Assembly: GCA_963724825.1 (NCBI GenBank) | Contig: CAVRWT010000004.1 | Coordinates: forward strand, 1 to 64,000 | DNA length: 64,000 nt | From: JALYNX01 sp963724825 | GTDB lineage: Bacteria > Actinomycetota > Acidimicrobiia > Spongiisociales > ZC4RG35 | Direction of reading: 5' to 3' | Part shown: positions 1 through 8,212 of the stretch, piece after piece | How positions within the stretch are numbered: the first letter of the stretch is position 1 | How the letters are laid out: every line of letters starts with the position of its first letter | Notes under the pieces: generated by a model | The model's database searches: none | Told to the model about the DNA's origin: nothing | The model's input: the letters and a program-made list of their open reading frames with translations, nothing else | Made by a program: the position numbers and the translations under genes

Positions 1-1
1 G

Positions 2-460
2 CGAGTCTCGGCGATGTTCTCCAACCGCGGCTTCAACATCCACTCGCTCGCCGTGGGGCCAACCCACCAGGAGGGCCGGTCACGGATAACGCTCGTCGTA
101 GATGCCCCCGAGCTCGAGCAGCTGACCAAGCAGCTCAACAAGCTGGTCAATGTGATCAAGGTCCAGGAGCTGGAGAAGGACCTGGCTCTGGAGCGTGAGC
201 TGATGATCGCCCGCATTGCCTGTGATCCGGTTAACCGTGGCGAGGTGCGGGACACCGCCTCGCTCTTCGATGCCAAGGTGATCGACCTCGGAGCCAGCTC
301 GATCACATTCGAGGTCGCCGGCAGCCCGGCCCACCTCGGGGCCTTTCTCGATCACATGTCTGGCTACGGCGTTGTCGACCTGGTCAAGTCGGGTCGGATC
401 GCCATGCGACGTGAGTCGGAGCTGAGCCCGACCGCCGCCATTGCGAGTCCCGCACAATGA
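2..460 (+). CDS. ilvN: Acetolactate synthase small (regulatory) subunit, 5' end missing
   Basis: Regulatory subunit of acetohydroxyacid synthase, which makes the first branched-chain amino acid intermediate and is feedback-inhibited by valine. The reading frame is open from base 2 and starts inside the N-terminal ACT domain: the visible RVSAMFSNRGFNIHSLAVG is the family signature that normally lies about 15 residues after the start, so the true start is upstream of the window. The C-terminal regulatory domain follows (about residues 70-135 of the visible part). Its stop overlaps the next start (ATGA), the first of four such couplings in an ilv-leu operon. Confidence 0.95.
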   Translation, partial: RVSAMFSNRGFNIHSLAVGPTHQEGRSRITLVVDAPELEQLTKQLNKLVNVIKVQELEKDLALERELMIARIACDPVNRGEVRDTASLFDAKVIDLGASSITFEVAGSPAHLGAFLDHMSGYGVVDLVKSGRIAMRRESELSPTAAIASPAQ

Positions 461-663
461 GCGACCACCGAGCAGAGCTCCAGCAGCGGCTGTCGCAACT
501 CGGGATCAGCCTCGGTGCTGCCGGCTTCGAGGCCGCGTACACCCGGGTTCGGGCAGTGTCAGACCGCGCCGGCGCCATTTCCGACGTCCAGCTGCGCTCG
601 ATCGTCGATGATGCGGTATCGGGTATGGAAGTACTCGACGAGGTGGCGGCCACCTACCAATGA
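457..663 (+). CDS. 68-residue protein resembling the post-catalytic subdomain of 2-isopropylmalate synthase
   Basis: Small protein sandwiched by ATGA overlaps between ilvN and leuB, so it is probably translated by coupling. Its sequence (LSQLGISLGAAGFEAAYTR, then SDRAGAISDVQLRSIV) follows the pattern of the helical subdomain that comes after the TIM barrel in LeuA/homocitrate synthases (LG-x-L-x-F-x-x-F-x-x-K-x-LADKK-x-x-I-x-D-x-DL-x-A-I-V). No catalytic HMGL-like barrel and no LeuA dimer domain are present. It could be the last piece of a lost leuA or a separate regulatory subunit. The match is by eye; the position in the leucine operon supports it. Confidence 0.6.
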   Translation: MSDHRAELQQRLSQLGISLGAAGFEAAYTRVRAVSDRAGAISDVQLRSIVDDAVSGMEVLDEVAATYQ

Positions 664-1736
664 CCGCCCACCGCATTGCCGTAGTGCCCGGGGACGGGAC
701 AGGTCCCGAAGTCGTGGCCGAGGCGGTCAAGGCGGTTGACCGGGCAGCACTGGTCTTCGACTTCGAAGTCGAATACTCCCATCACGAGGTGGGCGGCGAG
801 CGCTATCTGAGAACCGGGGAGACCCTGACCGGAGCAGACCTCGAAGCGCTCTCCAGCGTCGATGCCGTCCTCTTCGGCGCAGTAGGGCACCCCAAAGTGG
901 CACCAGGGATTCTCGAGCAGGAGATCATCCTCAGGCTCCGCAAGGAACTCGACCTCTATGTCAACCTGAGGCCGATCAAGCTCCATCCGGGCGTAGTCGG
1001 GCCGCTCCGTGACGTCGAGCCGGCCGATGTCGACATGATCGTCGTACGTGAGAACAGCGAAGGCCTCTACGTCGGTGCAGGCGAATTCACCGCCAAGGGA
1101 TCGCCGTTCGAAGTGGCCGTTCAACAATCGGTGAATAGCCGATTCGGGGTGGAGCGCTGCATCCGGTACGCCTTCGAGCTGGCGCGGTCGAGACCGCGCC
1201 GCCATCTGACCATGTGCGGCAAGACCAATGTGCTCACCTATGCCTGGGACCTCTGGGCCCGGGTGTTCGCGTCCGTCGCCGAGGAATACCCGGAGGTGAC
1301 CACCGCCTACGCCCACGTCGACGCAGCGTGTCTCTGGATGGTCGAAGACCCGGGCCGTTTCGACGTGATCGTGACCGACAACATGTTCGGCGACATCATC
1401 ACCGACCTCGGAGCCGCCATTCAGGGAGGCATGGGCATCGCCTCCGGAGCCAATCTCAACCCCAACGGCGTCTCGATGTTCGAGCCGATCGGCGGAACCG
1501 CCCCTGGCTTCGAAGGGACCGGCCAGATCAACCCGCTCGCCGCGATCGGCGCTGCCGGGATGATGCTCACTCATCTCGGAGAGATGGAGGCGGGCGCCGC
1601 GGTGGACCGGGCCGTTGGCCAGGTCGCCGGCTCACTCCCCTCGCTCCGGGCCGGCAAGATGGAGGCCTCCACTTCCGAAGTGGGTGACCGGGTCAGCGAC
1701 CTGATTTCCACGGTGGTCTCGGCGGAGGCGGTTTGA
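660..1736 (+). CDS. leuB: 3-isopropylmalate dehydrogenase
   Basis: NAD-dependent oxidative decarboxylase of leucine biosynthesis, 358 residues, a normal length. Family signatures are visible: VVPGDGTGPEVV at the N-terminus, LYVNLRPIKL, the substrate-binding VRENSEGLY, the metal-binding VIVTDNMFGDIITDLGAA and GGTAPGFEGTG near the C-terminus. Isopropylmalate, tartrate and homoisocitrate dehydrogenases share these motifs; the leuC and leuD genes directly downstream decide for LeuB. The start ATG overlaps the stop of the preceding 68-residue gene. Confidence 0.93.
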   Translation: MTAHRIAVVPGDGTGPEVVAEAVKAVDRAALVFDFEVEYSHHEVGGERYLRTGETLTGADLEALSSVDAVLFGAVGHPKVAPGILEQEIILRLRKELDLYVNLRPIKLHPGVVGPLRDVEPADVDMIVVRENSEGLYVGAGEFTAKGSPFEVAVQQSVNSRFGVERCIRYAFELARSRPRRHLTMCGKTNVLTYAWDLWARVFASVAEEYPEVTTAYAHVDAACLWMVEDPGRFDVIVTDNMFGDIITDLGAAIQGGMGIASGANLNPNGVSMFEPIGGTAPGFEGTGQINPLAAIGAAGMMLTHLGEMEAGAAVDRAVGQVAGSLPSLRAGKMEASTSEVGDRVSDLISTVVSAEAV

Positions 1737-3139
1737 GCCCGGCCCGCACCCTTTTCGAGAAGGTCTGGGACACCCACGTCGTCCAGAGTGGCGATCCCAC
1801 TCTCCTCTACGCCGATCTCCATCTGGTCCACGAGGTCACCTCACCGCAAGCCTTCGCCTCATTGGAGCAAGCAGGGAGAAAGGTCCGGCGGCCCGATCTC
1901 ACTTTCGCAACGGTGGACCACGGGATCCCGACCACAGGTCGGCACCTCGGCATCCTCGACCCGTTGTCGAAGCGACAGGTCGAGGCCCTGCGCGACAACT
2001 GCGCTCGCCACGGCATCGTCATGTACGGGATCGATGATCCGCGGCAGGGAATAGTCCATGTGGTCGGGCCCGAGCAGGGCCTCACCCAGCCGGGCATGGT
2101 CATCGTTTGTGGAGACAGCCACACCTCGACCCACGGCGCCTTCGGAGCCCTTGCCTTCGGTATCGGCACGTCCGAGGTCGAGCATGTCCTCGCAACGCAG
2201 ACCATCTGGCAGTCACCGCCCAAGTCGATGTCCGTCGAAGTCACCGGCCAACTTCCGTGGGGAGTCGCCGCCAAGGACCTGATCCTCGGGATCATCACCC
2301 AGATCGGCGTCGCCGGCGGGACCCGTCATGTCATCGAGTACCGCGGCGAGACCATCCGCGGGCTCTCGATGGAGCAGCGGATGACCATCTGCAACATGTC
2401 GATCGAGGGCGGCGCCCGGGCCGGGATGATCGCCCCCGACGACACCACCGTCTCCTTCATCGAGGGCCGGCCGTTCGCCCCTAAAGGCGCCGACTGGGAT
2501 GCGGCCGTCGCCGCATGGGAGTCGCTGGTGACCGATGAAGGCGCCGTCTTCGACAAGGTGGTCACGATCGACGCCTCATCCCTCATCCCCCACGTGACCT
2601 GGGGCGTGAACCCGGCCCAGACGGTGCGGGTCGACGACTTCGTCCCCTCACCCGACAGTTTCGACAATCCCCAACAGCGCGAGTCGACGGTGAGGGCCTT
2701 GGAGTACATGGGATTGGAGCCGGGCACCGCCATTTCCGACATCAGGATCGACCACGTCTTTCTTGGCTCGTGCACCAACGGGCGTATCGAAGACCTCCGG
2801 GCGGCGGCCAAGGTGGTCGAGGGGCGCAAGGTCGATTCCAGGGTCAGCGCCGTGGTCGTCCCTGGATCGATGCAGGTCAAGGCGCAAGCCGAGGCGGAAG
2901 GGCTCGATGCGGTCTTCCTCGCCGCCGGGTTCGAATGGAGGGACGCCGGATGCTCGAGCTGTCTCGCCATGAACCCGGATGTGATCCCCTCGGGTGAGCG
3001 GGTGGCCTCGACCTCCAACCGGAACTACGAGGGCCGCCAGGGTCGCGGGGCGAGAACCCACCTGGTGAGCCCGGCGATGGCGGCCGCCGCCGCGGTGGCG
3101 GGCCATTTTGTCGACGTCCGAGACTGGGAAGACAAATGA
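1733..3139 (+). CDS. leuC: 3-isopropylmalate dehydratase large subunit
   Basis: Aconitase-family 4Fe-4S isomerase that converts 2-isopropylmalate to 3-isopropylmalate together with LeuD. It has 468 residues, the usual size. Cluster-binding cysteines sit in FLGSCTNGR and in GCSSCLAMN; VDHGIPTT and GDSHTSTHGAFGALAFGIG are family signatures. The start is TTG at 1733, overlapping the leuB stop by four bases, which implies translational coupling. Confidence 0.96.
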   Translation: MSPARTLFEKVWDTHVVQSGDPTLLYADLHLVHEVTSPQAFASLEQAGRKVRRPDLTFATVDHGIPTTGRHLGILDPLSKRQVEALRDNCARHGIVMYGIDDPRQGIVHVVGPEQGLTQPGMVIVCGDSHTSTHGAFGALAFGIGTSEVEHVLATQTIWQSPPKSMSVEVTGQLPWGVAAKDLILGIITQIGVAGGTRHVIEYRGETIRGLSMEQRMTICNMSIEGGARAGMIAPDDTTVSFIEGRPFAPKGADWDAAVAAWESLVTDEGAVFDKVVTIDASSLIPHVTWGVNPAQTVRVDDFVPSPDSFDNPQQRESTVRALEYMGLEPGTAISDIRIDHVFLGSCTNGRIEDLRAAAKVVEGRKVDSRVSAVVVPGSMQVKAQAEAEGLDAVFLAAGFEWRDAGCSSCLAMNPDVIPSGERVASTSNRNYEGRQGRGARTHLVSPAMAAAAAVAGHFVDVRDWEDK

Positions 3140-3754
3140 AGCCGGTGAGAATGGTTCGCGGCCCGATGCTCCCCCTAGACCGGGCCGACGTGGACACCGA
3201 TCAGATCATCCCTCAACAATTCCTGAAGCGGATCGAGCGCGATGGCTACGGGGAGTTTCTCTTCTACAACTGGGCGCACCGCGACGACGGCTCACCCATC
3301 GAGGATTTCATCACCAACCGCCCGGAGCGGAGTGAGGCCAAGATCCTGGTGGCCGGCCGCAACTTCGGGTGCGGATCTTCACGGGAGCATGCCCCGTGGG
3401 CAATTCAGGACTGGGGTTTCGATGCCGTGATCGCCCCTTCCACCGCCGACATCTTCCGCAACAACTCGGCAAACATCGGCTTGCTCATCGTCGAACTGCC
3501 CGAACCCGAGGTCCGTCGGCTGATGGACATGGCACAAGACCCAACCGCCTCCGTCACCATCGACCTGGAGCAGCAGACCGTGGTCGGAGAGCGGCGTCGA
3601 GGCGAGGTTCGACTTCGACCCATCGGCCAAGGAGCGCCTGCTGCAAGGTCTCGACTGGATCGGGATGACCCTCACCCTCGAGGAGTCGATCACCCAGCAC
3701 GAGTTGGATCGGCCGGCCTGGCTCCCGGTCAGCTCCGGGAGCCCAACCAGCTAG
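3136..3754 (+). CDS. leuD: 3-isopropylmalate dehydratase small subunit, with a +1 frameshift
   Basis: Small swivelling subunit of isopropylmalate isomerase. The first 150 residues read normally (DVDTDQIIPQQFLK; NFGCGSSREHAPWA). At about 3586-3589 one extra base shifts the frame. The normal C-terminus (RFDFDPSAKERLLQGLDW, then MTLTLEESI) continues in the next frame to a TAG at 3752-3754. Without compensation the frame runs wrongly to 3951 through the neighbouring gene. The repaired length is about 205 residues, normal for LeuD. A sequence error is more likely than a real mutation. Its stop overlaps the stop of the convergent aromatic gene. Confidence 0.9.
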
Positions 3755-5818
3755 CTGTCCTGGACCGTGCTCGGGGCGAACCCGAGGGCATCCATCAGGG
3801 TCTCGAACTGATCCAACCGCAGCGACTGTGGCCCGTCACTGAGCGCGTCCTCGGGATGGGGGTGGATCTCCACCATGATCCCGTCCGCCCCGATCGCCTG
3901 GGCGGCGAGGGCCAGCGGCGCAACCAGGTCCCGATCGCCGGCGGCATGTGACGGATCGACGATGATCGGGAGATGGGTGTGACGACGGAGCACCGGCACC
4001 GCACTCAGATCGAGGGTGTTGCGGGTTGCAGTCTCGAAGGTGCGGATTCCCCGCTCGCAGAGCATGACCTGTTGGTTGCCACCGGCCAGGATGTACTCGG
4101 CCGCCTGGAGCAGCTCCTCGATGGACGAGCTCATCCCTCTCTTGAGCAGAACCGGGCGATGGGCACGGCCCGCGGCGTTGAGCAGCGAGAAGTTCTGCAT
4201 GTTCCGGGCCCCGATCTGGAGGATGTCGGCCTTCTTGGCGACACCCGTCGACGTCATCGGGTGAAAGCACCTCGGTGACCACAGGGAGGCCGTAGGCCTT
4301 CCCGGCTTCGACCAGCATCTCCAACGCCTCGTAGCCAAGACCCTGGAATGAGTAGGGCGAAGATCGGGGCTTGAAGCAGCCGCCGCGGAGGATCGATCCC
4401 CCCGCCTCCTTCACCGCCTTGGCCGCAGCCATGACCTGATCCCATGACTCGACCGCACACGGCCCGGCGATCATGATCATCTCACCGCCGCCGACCTTCA
4501 CACCAGCGACCTCGACCACGGTGTTCTGCGGTTTGTGGACCCGACTCCCCAACTTGTAGCCCTTGGGGGCTGCGGTGGTGGGGGGCACCTCGGCCAGCGC
4601 TGACAAGCCTTTCGGCTCTCCCCTGGCCACGTCACGCTCGATCGGCCGGGGACGGAGGTCCCGCGACGGATAGCTGCCCAGAATTCTCAGGAAGCGGAGC
4701 TGCTTGGTGAGCGCGTCGAACACGGCTTGCACCGCAGGGTCGGAGATGTTCCCGTCGAAGTCGAGATAGAACAGCTCCTCTCTCGGATTGTGCGGGATCG
4801 GCCTCGACTCCAGCATCACGAGGTTGATGTCCGCCTCGCGGAACACCGCCAGAGCATCCATGAGAGCGCCAGGGTGGTTGCCGACCGCCATGACGATCGA
4901 GGTCTTCGACTGCACGCCTTCGGGCACTTCGGCTGGTTGGCCGGCGACCACCACGAAGCGGGTGTAGTTCTCCTCCTGGTTGGCGACACCAGTCTTGAGG
5001 ATGTCGAGCCCGTAGAGCCGGGCGGCCTCCTCACTGGCGATGGCGGCCACGGTCGGATCGTTCATCTCTCCGATGCGCTTGCCGGACAGAGCAGTATCGG
5101 AGAAGTAGACCAGTTCCACGTGGTCGAGACCGGCGAGGAACTCCGAGCACTGAGTAACCGCCTGGGGGTGGCAGTAGATCCGCCGCAAGCCCTCGATCGA
5201 GGCACCCGCTACGCCGAGCAGGCAATGGCGCACCCGGAACCGGACATCGCCGACGAAGTGGAGCTGACTGTCCAGGAGGACGTCGTAGACCTCCGAGATC
5301 GCTCCCGAGGTGGTGTTCTCCACGGGAAGGACGGCGACATCTGCAGTTCCCTCTTGCACGGCGCGAATCGCATCGGCGAATGTCGATGAGCGGACATAGC
5401 TCGGTGTGATTCCCTTGGCGTCGAAGAACTGCTGCGAGGCGAGGTGGCTGTAGGAGCCGTCGATCCCCTGGATGGCGACGACGATCGAGTCAGGGGTCGC
5501 CTCGGTTCTCCCGAGAAACTCCTGTTGGACCCGGACCGAATCGTTGATGATCTCCCGCCACACCCGGTTGACCAGGCCGGAGTCGAGGTCGTGGCTCATC
5601 CCGGAGTTGATCCGGTCCGAGATCAAATCCTCCTCTCGGGACATATCCCGGGAGGGACGGGCATGGAGCCCCTTCTCCCGCGCCATCTGGAGGCTGAACG
5701 CCTTGCGCTCGGCGAGGAGCTTGAGGATTTCGGCGTCCACCCGGTCGATGTCATCTCGGATCTGGGTTATGTCGTCTTCGTTTTGTTCGTTTTCGTTTTC
5801 GGTGCTCATCTCATTCAC
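3751..5818 (-). CDS. Chorismate mutase / prephenate dehydratase / DAHP synthase triple fusion, with a frameshift
   Basis: About 688 residues once a frameshift at about 4243-4246 (one extra C in a CCC run) is repaired. Residues 12-100 form an AroQ-type chorismate mutase (DDIDRVDAEILKLLAERKAF). Residues 112-290 are prephenate dehydratase, with NYTRF near the end. Residues 305-375 are its ACT domain with the phenylalanine-binding ESRP motif. From about 425 to the end is a type I-beta DAHP synthase (GPCAVES, GGCFKPRSSPYSFQG, QIGARNMQNF, IIVDPSHAAG). One polypeptide would hold the first shikimate step and the two phenylalanine-branch steps. The AroQ-PDT (PheA) and AroQ-DAHPS fusions are known; all three together are unusual. 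Starts ATG 5818 and ATG 5809 are both possible. A leader peptide lies upstream. Confidence 0.9.
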
Positions 5819-5878
5819 TGCTTTCAGGACGCGTTTCGTCAGAGGGGTAGGTCAGGAGTAACGCGGGGGTGGGTAAAT

Positions 5879-5935
5879 CGGCGCTAGGCGCCGAAATAGA
5901 AGTAGGCGAACCCGAAGAAGCGCTGAGCAGCGCCG
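5879..5935 (-). promoter_or_regulatory. Mutually exclusive hairpins overlapping the end of the leader peptide (possible attenuator)
   Basis: CGGCGC (5879-5884) pairs with GCGCCG (5888-5893) around the leader stop codon. GCGCT (5920-5924) pairs with AGCGC (5929-5933) within the leader. In the alternative fold, AGCGCCG (5929-5935) pairs perfectly over 7 bases with CGGCGCT (5879-5885), which excludes both local hairpins. The topology fits ribosome-position-dependent switching. No T-run follows, so it is not an obvious intrinsic terminator; control could be translational or Rho-dependent. Confidence 0.4.
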
Positions 5936-5964
5936 AAGAATTTCAGGGTCCAGGTCGCCTTCAT
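5884..5964 (-). CDS. Phe/Tyr-rich putative leader peptide of the aromatic biosynthesis gene
   Basis: A 26-codon reading frame 65 bases upstream of the aromatic fusion gene on the same strand. It begins MKATWTLKFF, and 7 of its 26 residues are Phe, 2 Tyr and 1 Trp; the last third reads FGFAYFYFGA. Such composition directly before a phenylalanine-pathway gene is the hallmark of attenuation leaders such as PheL. No Shine-Dalgarno is seen, but a promoter lies so close that the transcript could start at the ATG, giving a leaderless leader peptide as known in other actinobacteria. Function is inferred from position and composition only. Confidence 0.65.
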   Translation of the reverse strand: MKATWTLKFFGAAQRFFGFAYFYFGA

Positions 5965-5973
5965 GTGGTGGTG

Positions 5974-6004
5974 ATTATCCACAGACCGGAGTAGCTCGTG
6001 TCAA
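5974..6004 (-). promoter_or_regulatory. Candidate promoter of the leader peptide/aromatic gene
   Basis: On the minus strand TTGACA (5999-6004) matches the -35 consensus perfectly, and GATAAT (5974-5979) matches the -10 in five of six bases, with a longish 19-base spacer. The leader-peptide ATG follows nine bases after the -10, so transcription would begin at or just before it. Confidence 0.55.
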
Positions 6005-6022
6005 GAGCTAGGGTCGGCCGCG

Positions 6023-6628
6023 ATGAACAAGACCCGTCTTTCCTTTGGGATCGTCCTGGTCCTGGTCGGCGCGGTGTGGGCTTTGCAGGGTCTCGATGCC
6101 GACTTCGTGCCGGAAAGTGCGATGACCGGTCAGACGACGTGGGTTGTTCTCGGCTCACTCGCGGTCCTCATCGGCGTGGGCCTTGATCTGGTGGAGTCGA
6201 ACGCCAAGCCAAGACAGAGGACAAGAAGCAGTAGGACGAGGGTGTGCGCGGATAAGCTGATCGGTCGAGGCGGTCATATGAGCCAACGACCCGAGCGCCC
6301 TGGGGTAGCCCTTCCACCGGAAGAGCTACAGCGCTTCATGTATGCCTGTTCCCACGAACGGCGCTCCCCCACCACTCAGCGTGTGATCGACGGTTCCTCC
6401 TACGGCTGGATCCACCTCTTCATTCGCAGCAACGGCGAGGACAGCAGCGGGGACGAACTGGGAGAAACCTGGTTAGAGCCTTACGACGCTGACGCGACCC
6501 AACTCAGTGAGTATTTCAAACGAGTGGCGATCCGGCTCCGCAACACCGGGGCCTTCGACTACGCCACCGACCTCCAGGCCCACTTCGCGATCCTGGCCGA
6601 GGAGCGGGCGATCCCCTGGCCCAACTGA
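6023..6628 (+). CDS. Small two-helix membrane protein joined to a soluble domain of unknown function
   Basis: A frame of 201 residues. Residues 1-60 contain two membrane helices (LSFGIVLVLVGAVWAL and VVLGSLAVLIGVGLDLV) and look like a complete small membrane protein common in actinobacteria. A basic linker follows. Residues 86-201 form an unrelated hydrophilic part, starting MSQRPERPGVALPPEEL, with no family I recognise. An ATG at 6278 with an upstream GAGGCGG could start the second part as a separate gene, so the fusion may be an artefact of a lost stop codon. Confidence 0.5.
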   Translation: MNKTRLSFGIVLVLVGAVWALQGLDADFVPESAMTGQTTWVVLGSLAVLIGVGLDLVESNAKPRQRTRSSRTRVCADKLIGRGGHMSQRPERPGVALPPEELQRFMYACSHERRSPTTQRVIDGSSYGWIHLFIRSNGEDSSGDELGETWLEPYDADATQLSEYFKRVAIRLRNTGAFDYATDLQAHFAILAEERAIPWPN

Positions 6629-6663
6629 GCGTTTTTCGCCCCAGTTTGCGAACACCACCATTT

Positions 6664-6722
6664 CTCCCCCCAGTGAGCGAAGCGAGCGTTGGGGGGAGCG
6701 CCGGCGAAGCCGGGAGGGGGGC
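6664..6722 (+). repeat. Intergenic palindromic repeat, copy 1
   Basis: CTCCCCCCA (6664-6672) and TGGGGGGAG (6690-6698) form a perfect 9-bp stem enclosing GTGAGCGAAGCGAGCGT. A second small hairpin, CCGGCGAAGCCGG (6701-6713), and GGAGGGGGGCT follow. The tail GAAGCCGGGAGGGGGGCT recurs inverted at 38391-38408, and the GGGGGAG end and the GAGCGAGCG core recur as well, so this is a dispersed repeat rather than only a terminator. Confidence 0.6.
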
Positions 6723-6731
6723 TACCCGCTC

Positions 6732-7103
6732 CTAGTCAATCGGTCCGAACGCCCGAAACCCCGAACAGAGCAGGTCAGCGCGTTCGATCCTGTTTTCGGC
6801 AACGGTGCAGAACACTTGCTGTTCGACCACGTATCTCTCGCCGTCTTCGATGCCGGTGAACCGGTACGAGATGTGAAATCGATCACCCACCTCGTCCGAG
6901 TGCTCGTCGAGTAGCTCCATTTCAGTCGAATCCTCGAACCAGGCGGCGATGAGTGCGGCAGCCTCGGTCGCCCCCGCGCGTTCACGGAGTCCGGACGGGA
7001 TCAAGGCACGAAACGAGGCATCTTCGCTGAAACACGCAGCGATCGCCGCTTCGTCCTGGTTTGTGATCGCGGCAATCAAACGCTGAGACACCGTTGGCGA
7101 CAC
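6732..7103 (-). CDS. SnoaL/NTF2-like protein
   Basis: 123 residues with the cone-fold pattern of the SnoaL/NTF2 superfamily: an N-terminal helix pair (VSQRLIAAITNQDEAAIAAC), FSEDASFRALIPSGLRERAG, and C-terminal strands (DRFHISYRFTGIEDGERYVV; VFCTVAENRIERADLLCSG). Such proteins bind small ligands or catalyse simple reactions; the substrate cannot be told. It stands alone on the minus strand between unrelated genes. Confidence 0.6.
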   Translation of the reverse strand: MSPTVSQRLIAAITNQDEAAIAACFSEDASFRALIPSGLRERAGATEAAALIAAWFEDSTEMELLDEHSDEVGDRFHISYRFTGIEDGERYVVEQQVFCTVAENRIERADLLCSGFRAFGPID

Positions 7104-7143
7104 ACCAGAATCCTATAGAGACAGGTTCGTACACTCGGCCACC

Positions 7144-7794
7144 GTGACCGTTTACGCGGACTCAATGAAATGGATCGTGGATCAGATCCATCCCGAGCTC
7201 AAGGCGCGTGGCTTTCGGAAACGTCGGCACTCGTTCAATCGTTCTGTCGAAGATGGCGTGGTGCAGGTCATCAACTTCGAGGCCGGCCGGAGCCTCCCAC
7301 CCGGAGCCCTACCGATCCCGGGGTTTCGCCATGACCTACAGGGCTTGTTCACAGTGAATTTGGGGGTCGCGATTCGAGAAGCGTGGGAGCAGGACATGAG
7401 GTTCGGACACACCTTCCCGACCTTCATCAACGAGGCGGAATGCCAGATTCGACCATTGTGGGGGACCGACGAACAGACTTGGTGGCGGTTGAGTCAGGAC
7501 GATGCAACCGTGGCGCAGTTGACAGCGGCTGGTGTGCTGGGGACTGGCATCCCTTGGCTTGAACGACGGGCAACCCGGGAGCAGATACTCGAGATCTGGG
7601 CATCCGAAGGCAGGGAGGCGTTACCCATGCCCACGGATCTGCCAATTGTGATGATCTTGCGTCACCTGGAGCAACCGGATGAGGCAGCCAACGTGCTGCG
7701 TGACTACTACGACTCTCTGGATCCCGGTCCACATCGCGGTTACGTATACGAACTCGCCGACGTCCTCGAGATCGACGGGCTGTCGCCGCCTTGA
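7144..7794 (+). CDS. DUF4304-like protein
   Basis: 216 residues. The N-terminus (MKWIVDQIHPELKARGFRKR, then HSFNRSVEDGVVQVINFEAG) fits the DUF4304 pattern of a helix with a GF-x-K-R motif followed by strands. Role unknown. The annotated start is GTG 7144; ATG 7165 is an alternative. The stop overlaps a TTG start of the next gene, suggesting a two-gene unit. Confidence 0.55.
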   Translation: MTVYADSMKWIVDQIHPELKARGFRKRRHSFNRSVEDGVVQVINFEAGRSLPPGALPIPGFRHDLQGLFTVNLGVAIREAWEQDMRFGHTFPTFINEAECQIRPLWGTDEQTWWRLSQDDATVAQLTAAGVLGTGIPWLERRATREQILEIWASEGREALPMPTDLPIVMILRHLEQPDEAANVLRDYYDSLDPGPHRGYVYELADVLEIDGLSPP

Positions 7795-8165
7795 GCCGAG
7801 CTGCGGCGATTCTCGCCTGGATCACTGGCCTGGGATTCGGCCTGCCGGCGGTGTTCGGTCTCCGCTACTTCGCCGAGCACCACGAGGTGTGGACTTTCAT
7901 GGGGTTCCCGACGTATGGCGCCGGTCCCTTCGAGCGCTGGGGGATCCCGACGAGTGTCGGACTCCTCGCCGGGTTCATTGCGGTCTGCGTCGCCGAGTTG
8001 GTGGTCGGAGCCTTGTTGTGGTCTGGCCAGCCCATCGGATTGTGGCTTGCCATCGCTCTGCTCCCGTTCGAGCTGATTTACTGGATCGGCTTCGCTCTCC
8101 CGCTTGGCCCGATCCTGGGAGCGATCCGCACGGTCCTGGTCATACTCGCCATCAACGGGCGATAA
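7791..8165 (+). CDS. Small integral membrane protein
   Basis: 124 residues and about four hydrophobic helices (AAILAWITGLGFGLPAVFGL; GLLAGFIAVCVAELVVGALL; LWLAIALLPFELIYWIGFAL; PILGAIRTVLVILAI). No family recognised. A TTG start at 7791 overlaps the upstream stop; no strong ribosome-binding site was seen, so the start is uncertain. Confidence 0.55.
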   Translation: MSRAAAILAWITGLGFGLPAVFGLRYFAEHHEVWTFMGFPTYGAGPFERWGIPTSVGLLAGFIAVCVAELVVGALLWSGQPIGLWLAIALLPFELIYWIGFALPLGPILGAIRTVLVILAINGR

Positions 8166-8212
8166 CCGCACGGAGAAGGGCTGCTTTTGATCAACGAAGA
8201 CGATCTAGGGCG

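Noticed and set aside
5975..5983. TTATCCACA, a DnaA-box-like nonamer (also at 47628-47636)
   Set aside because: Two isolated copies 41 kb apart are about what chance gives in 64 kb; no cluster and no dnaA/dnaN nearby, so not an origin.
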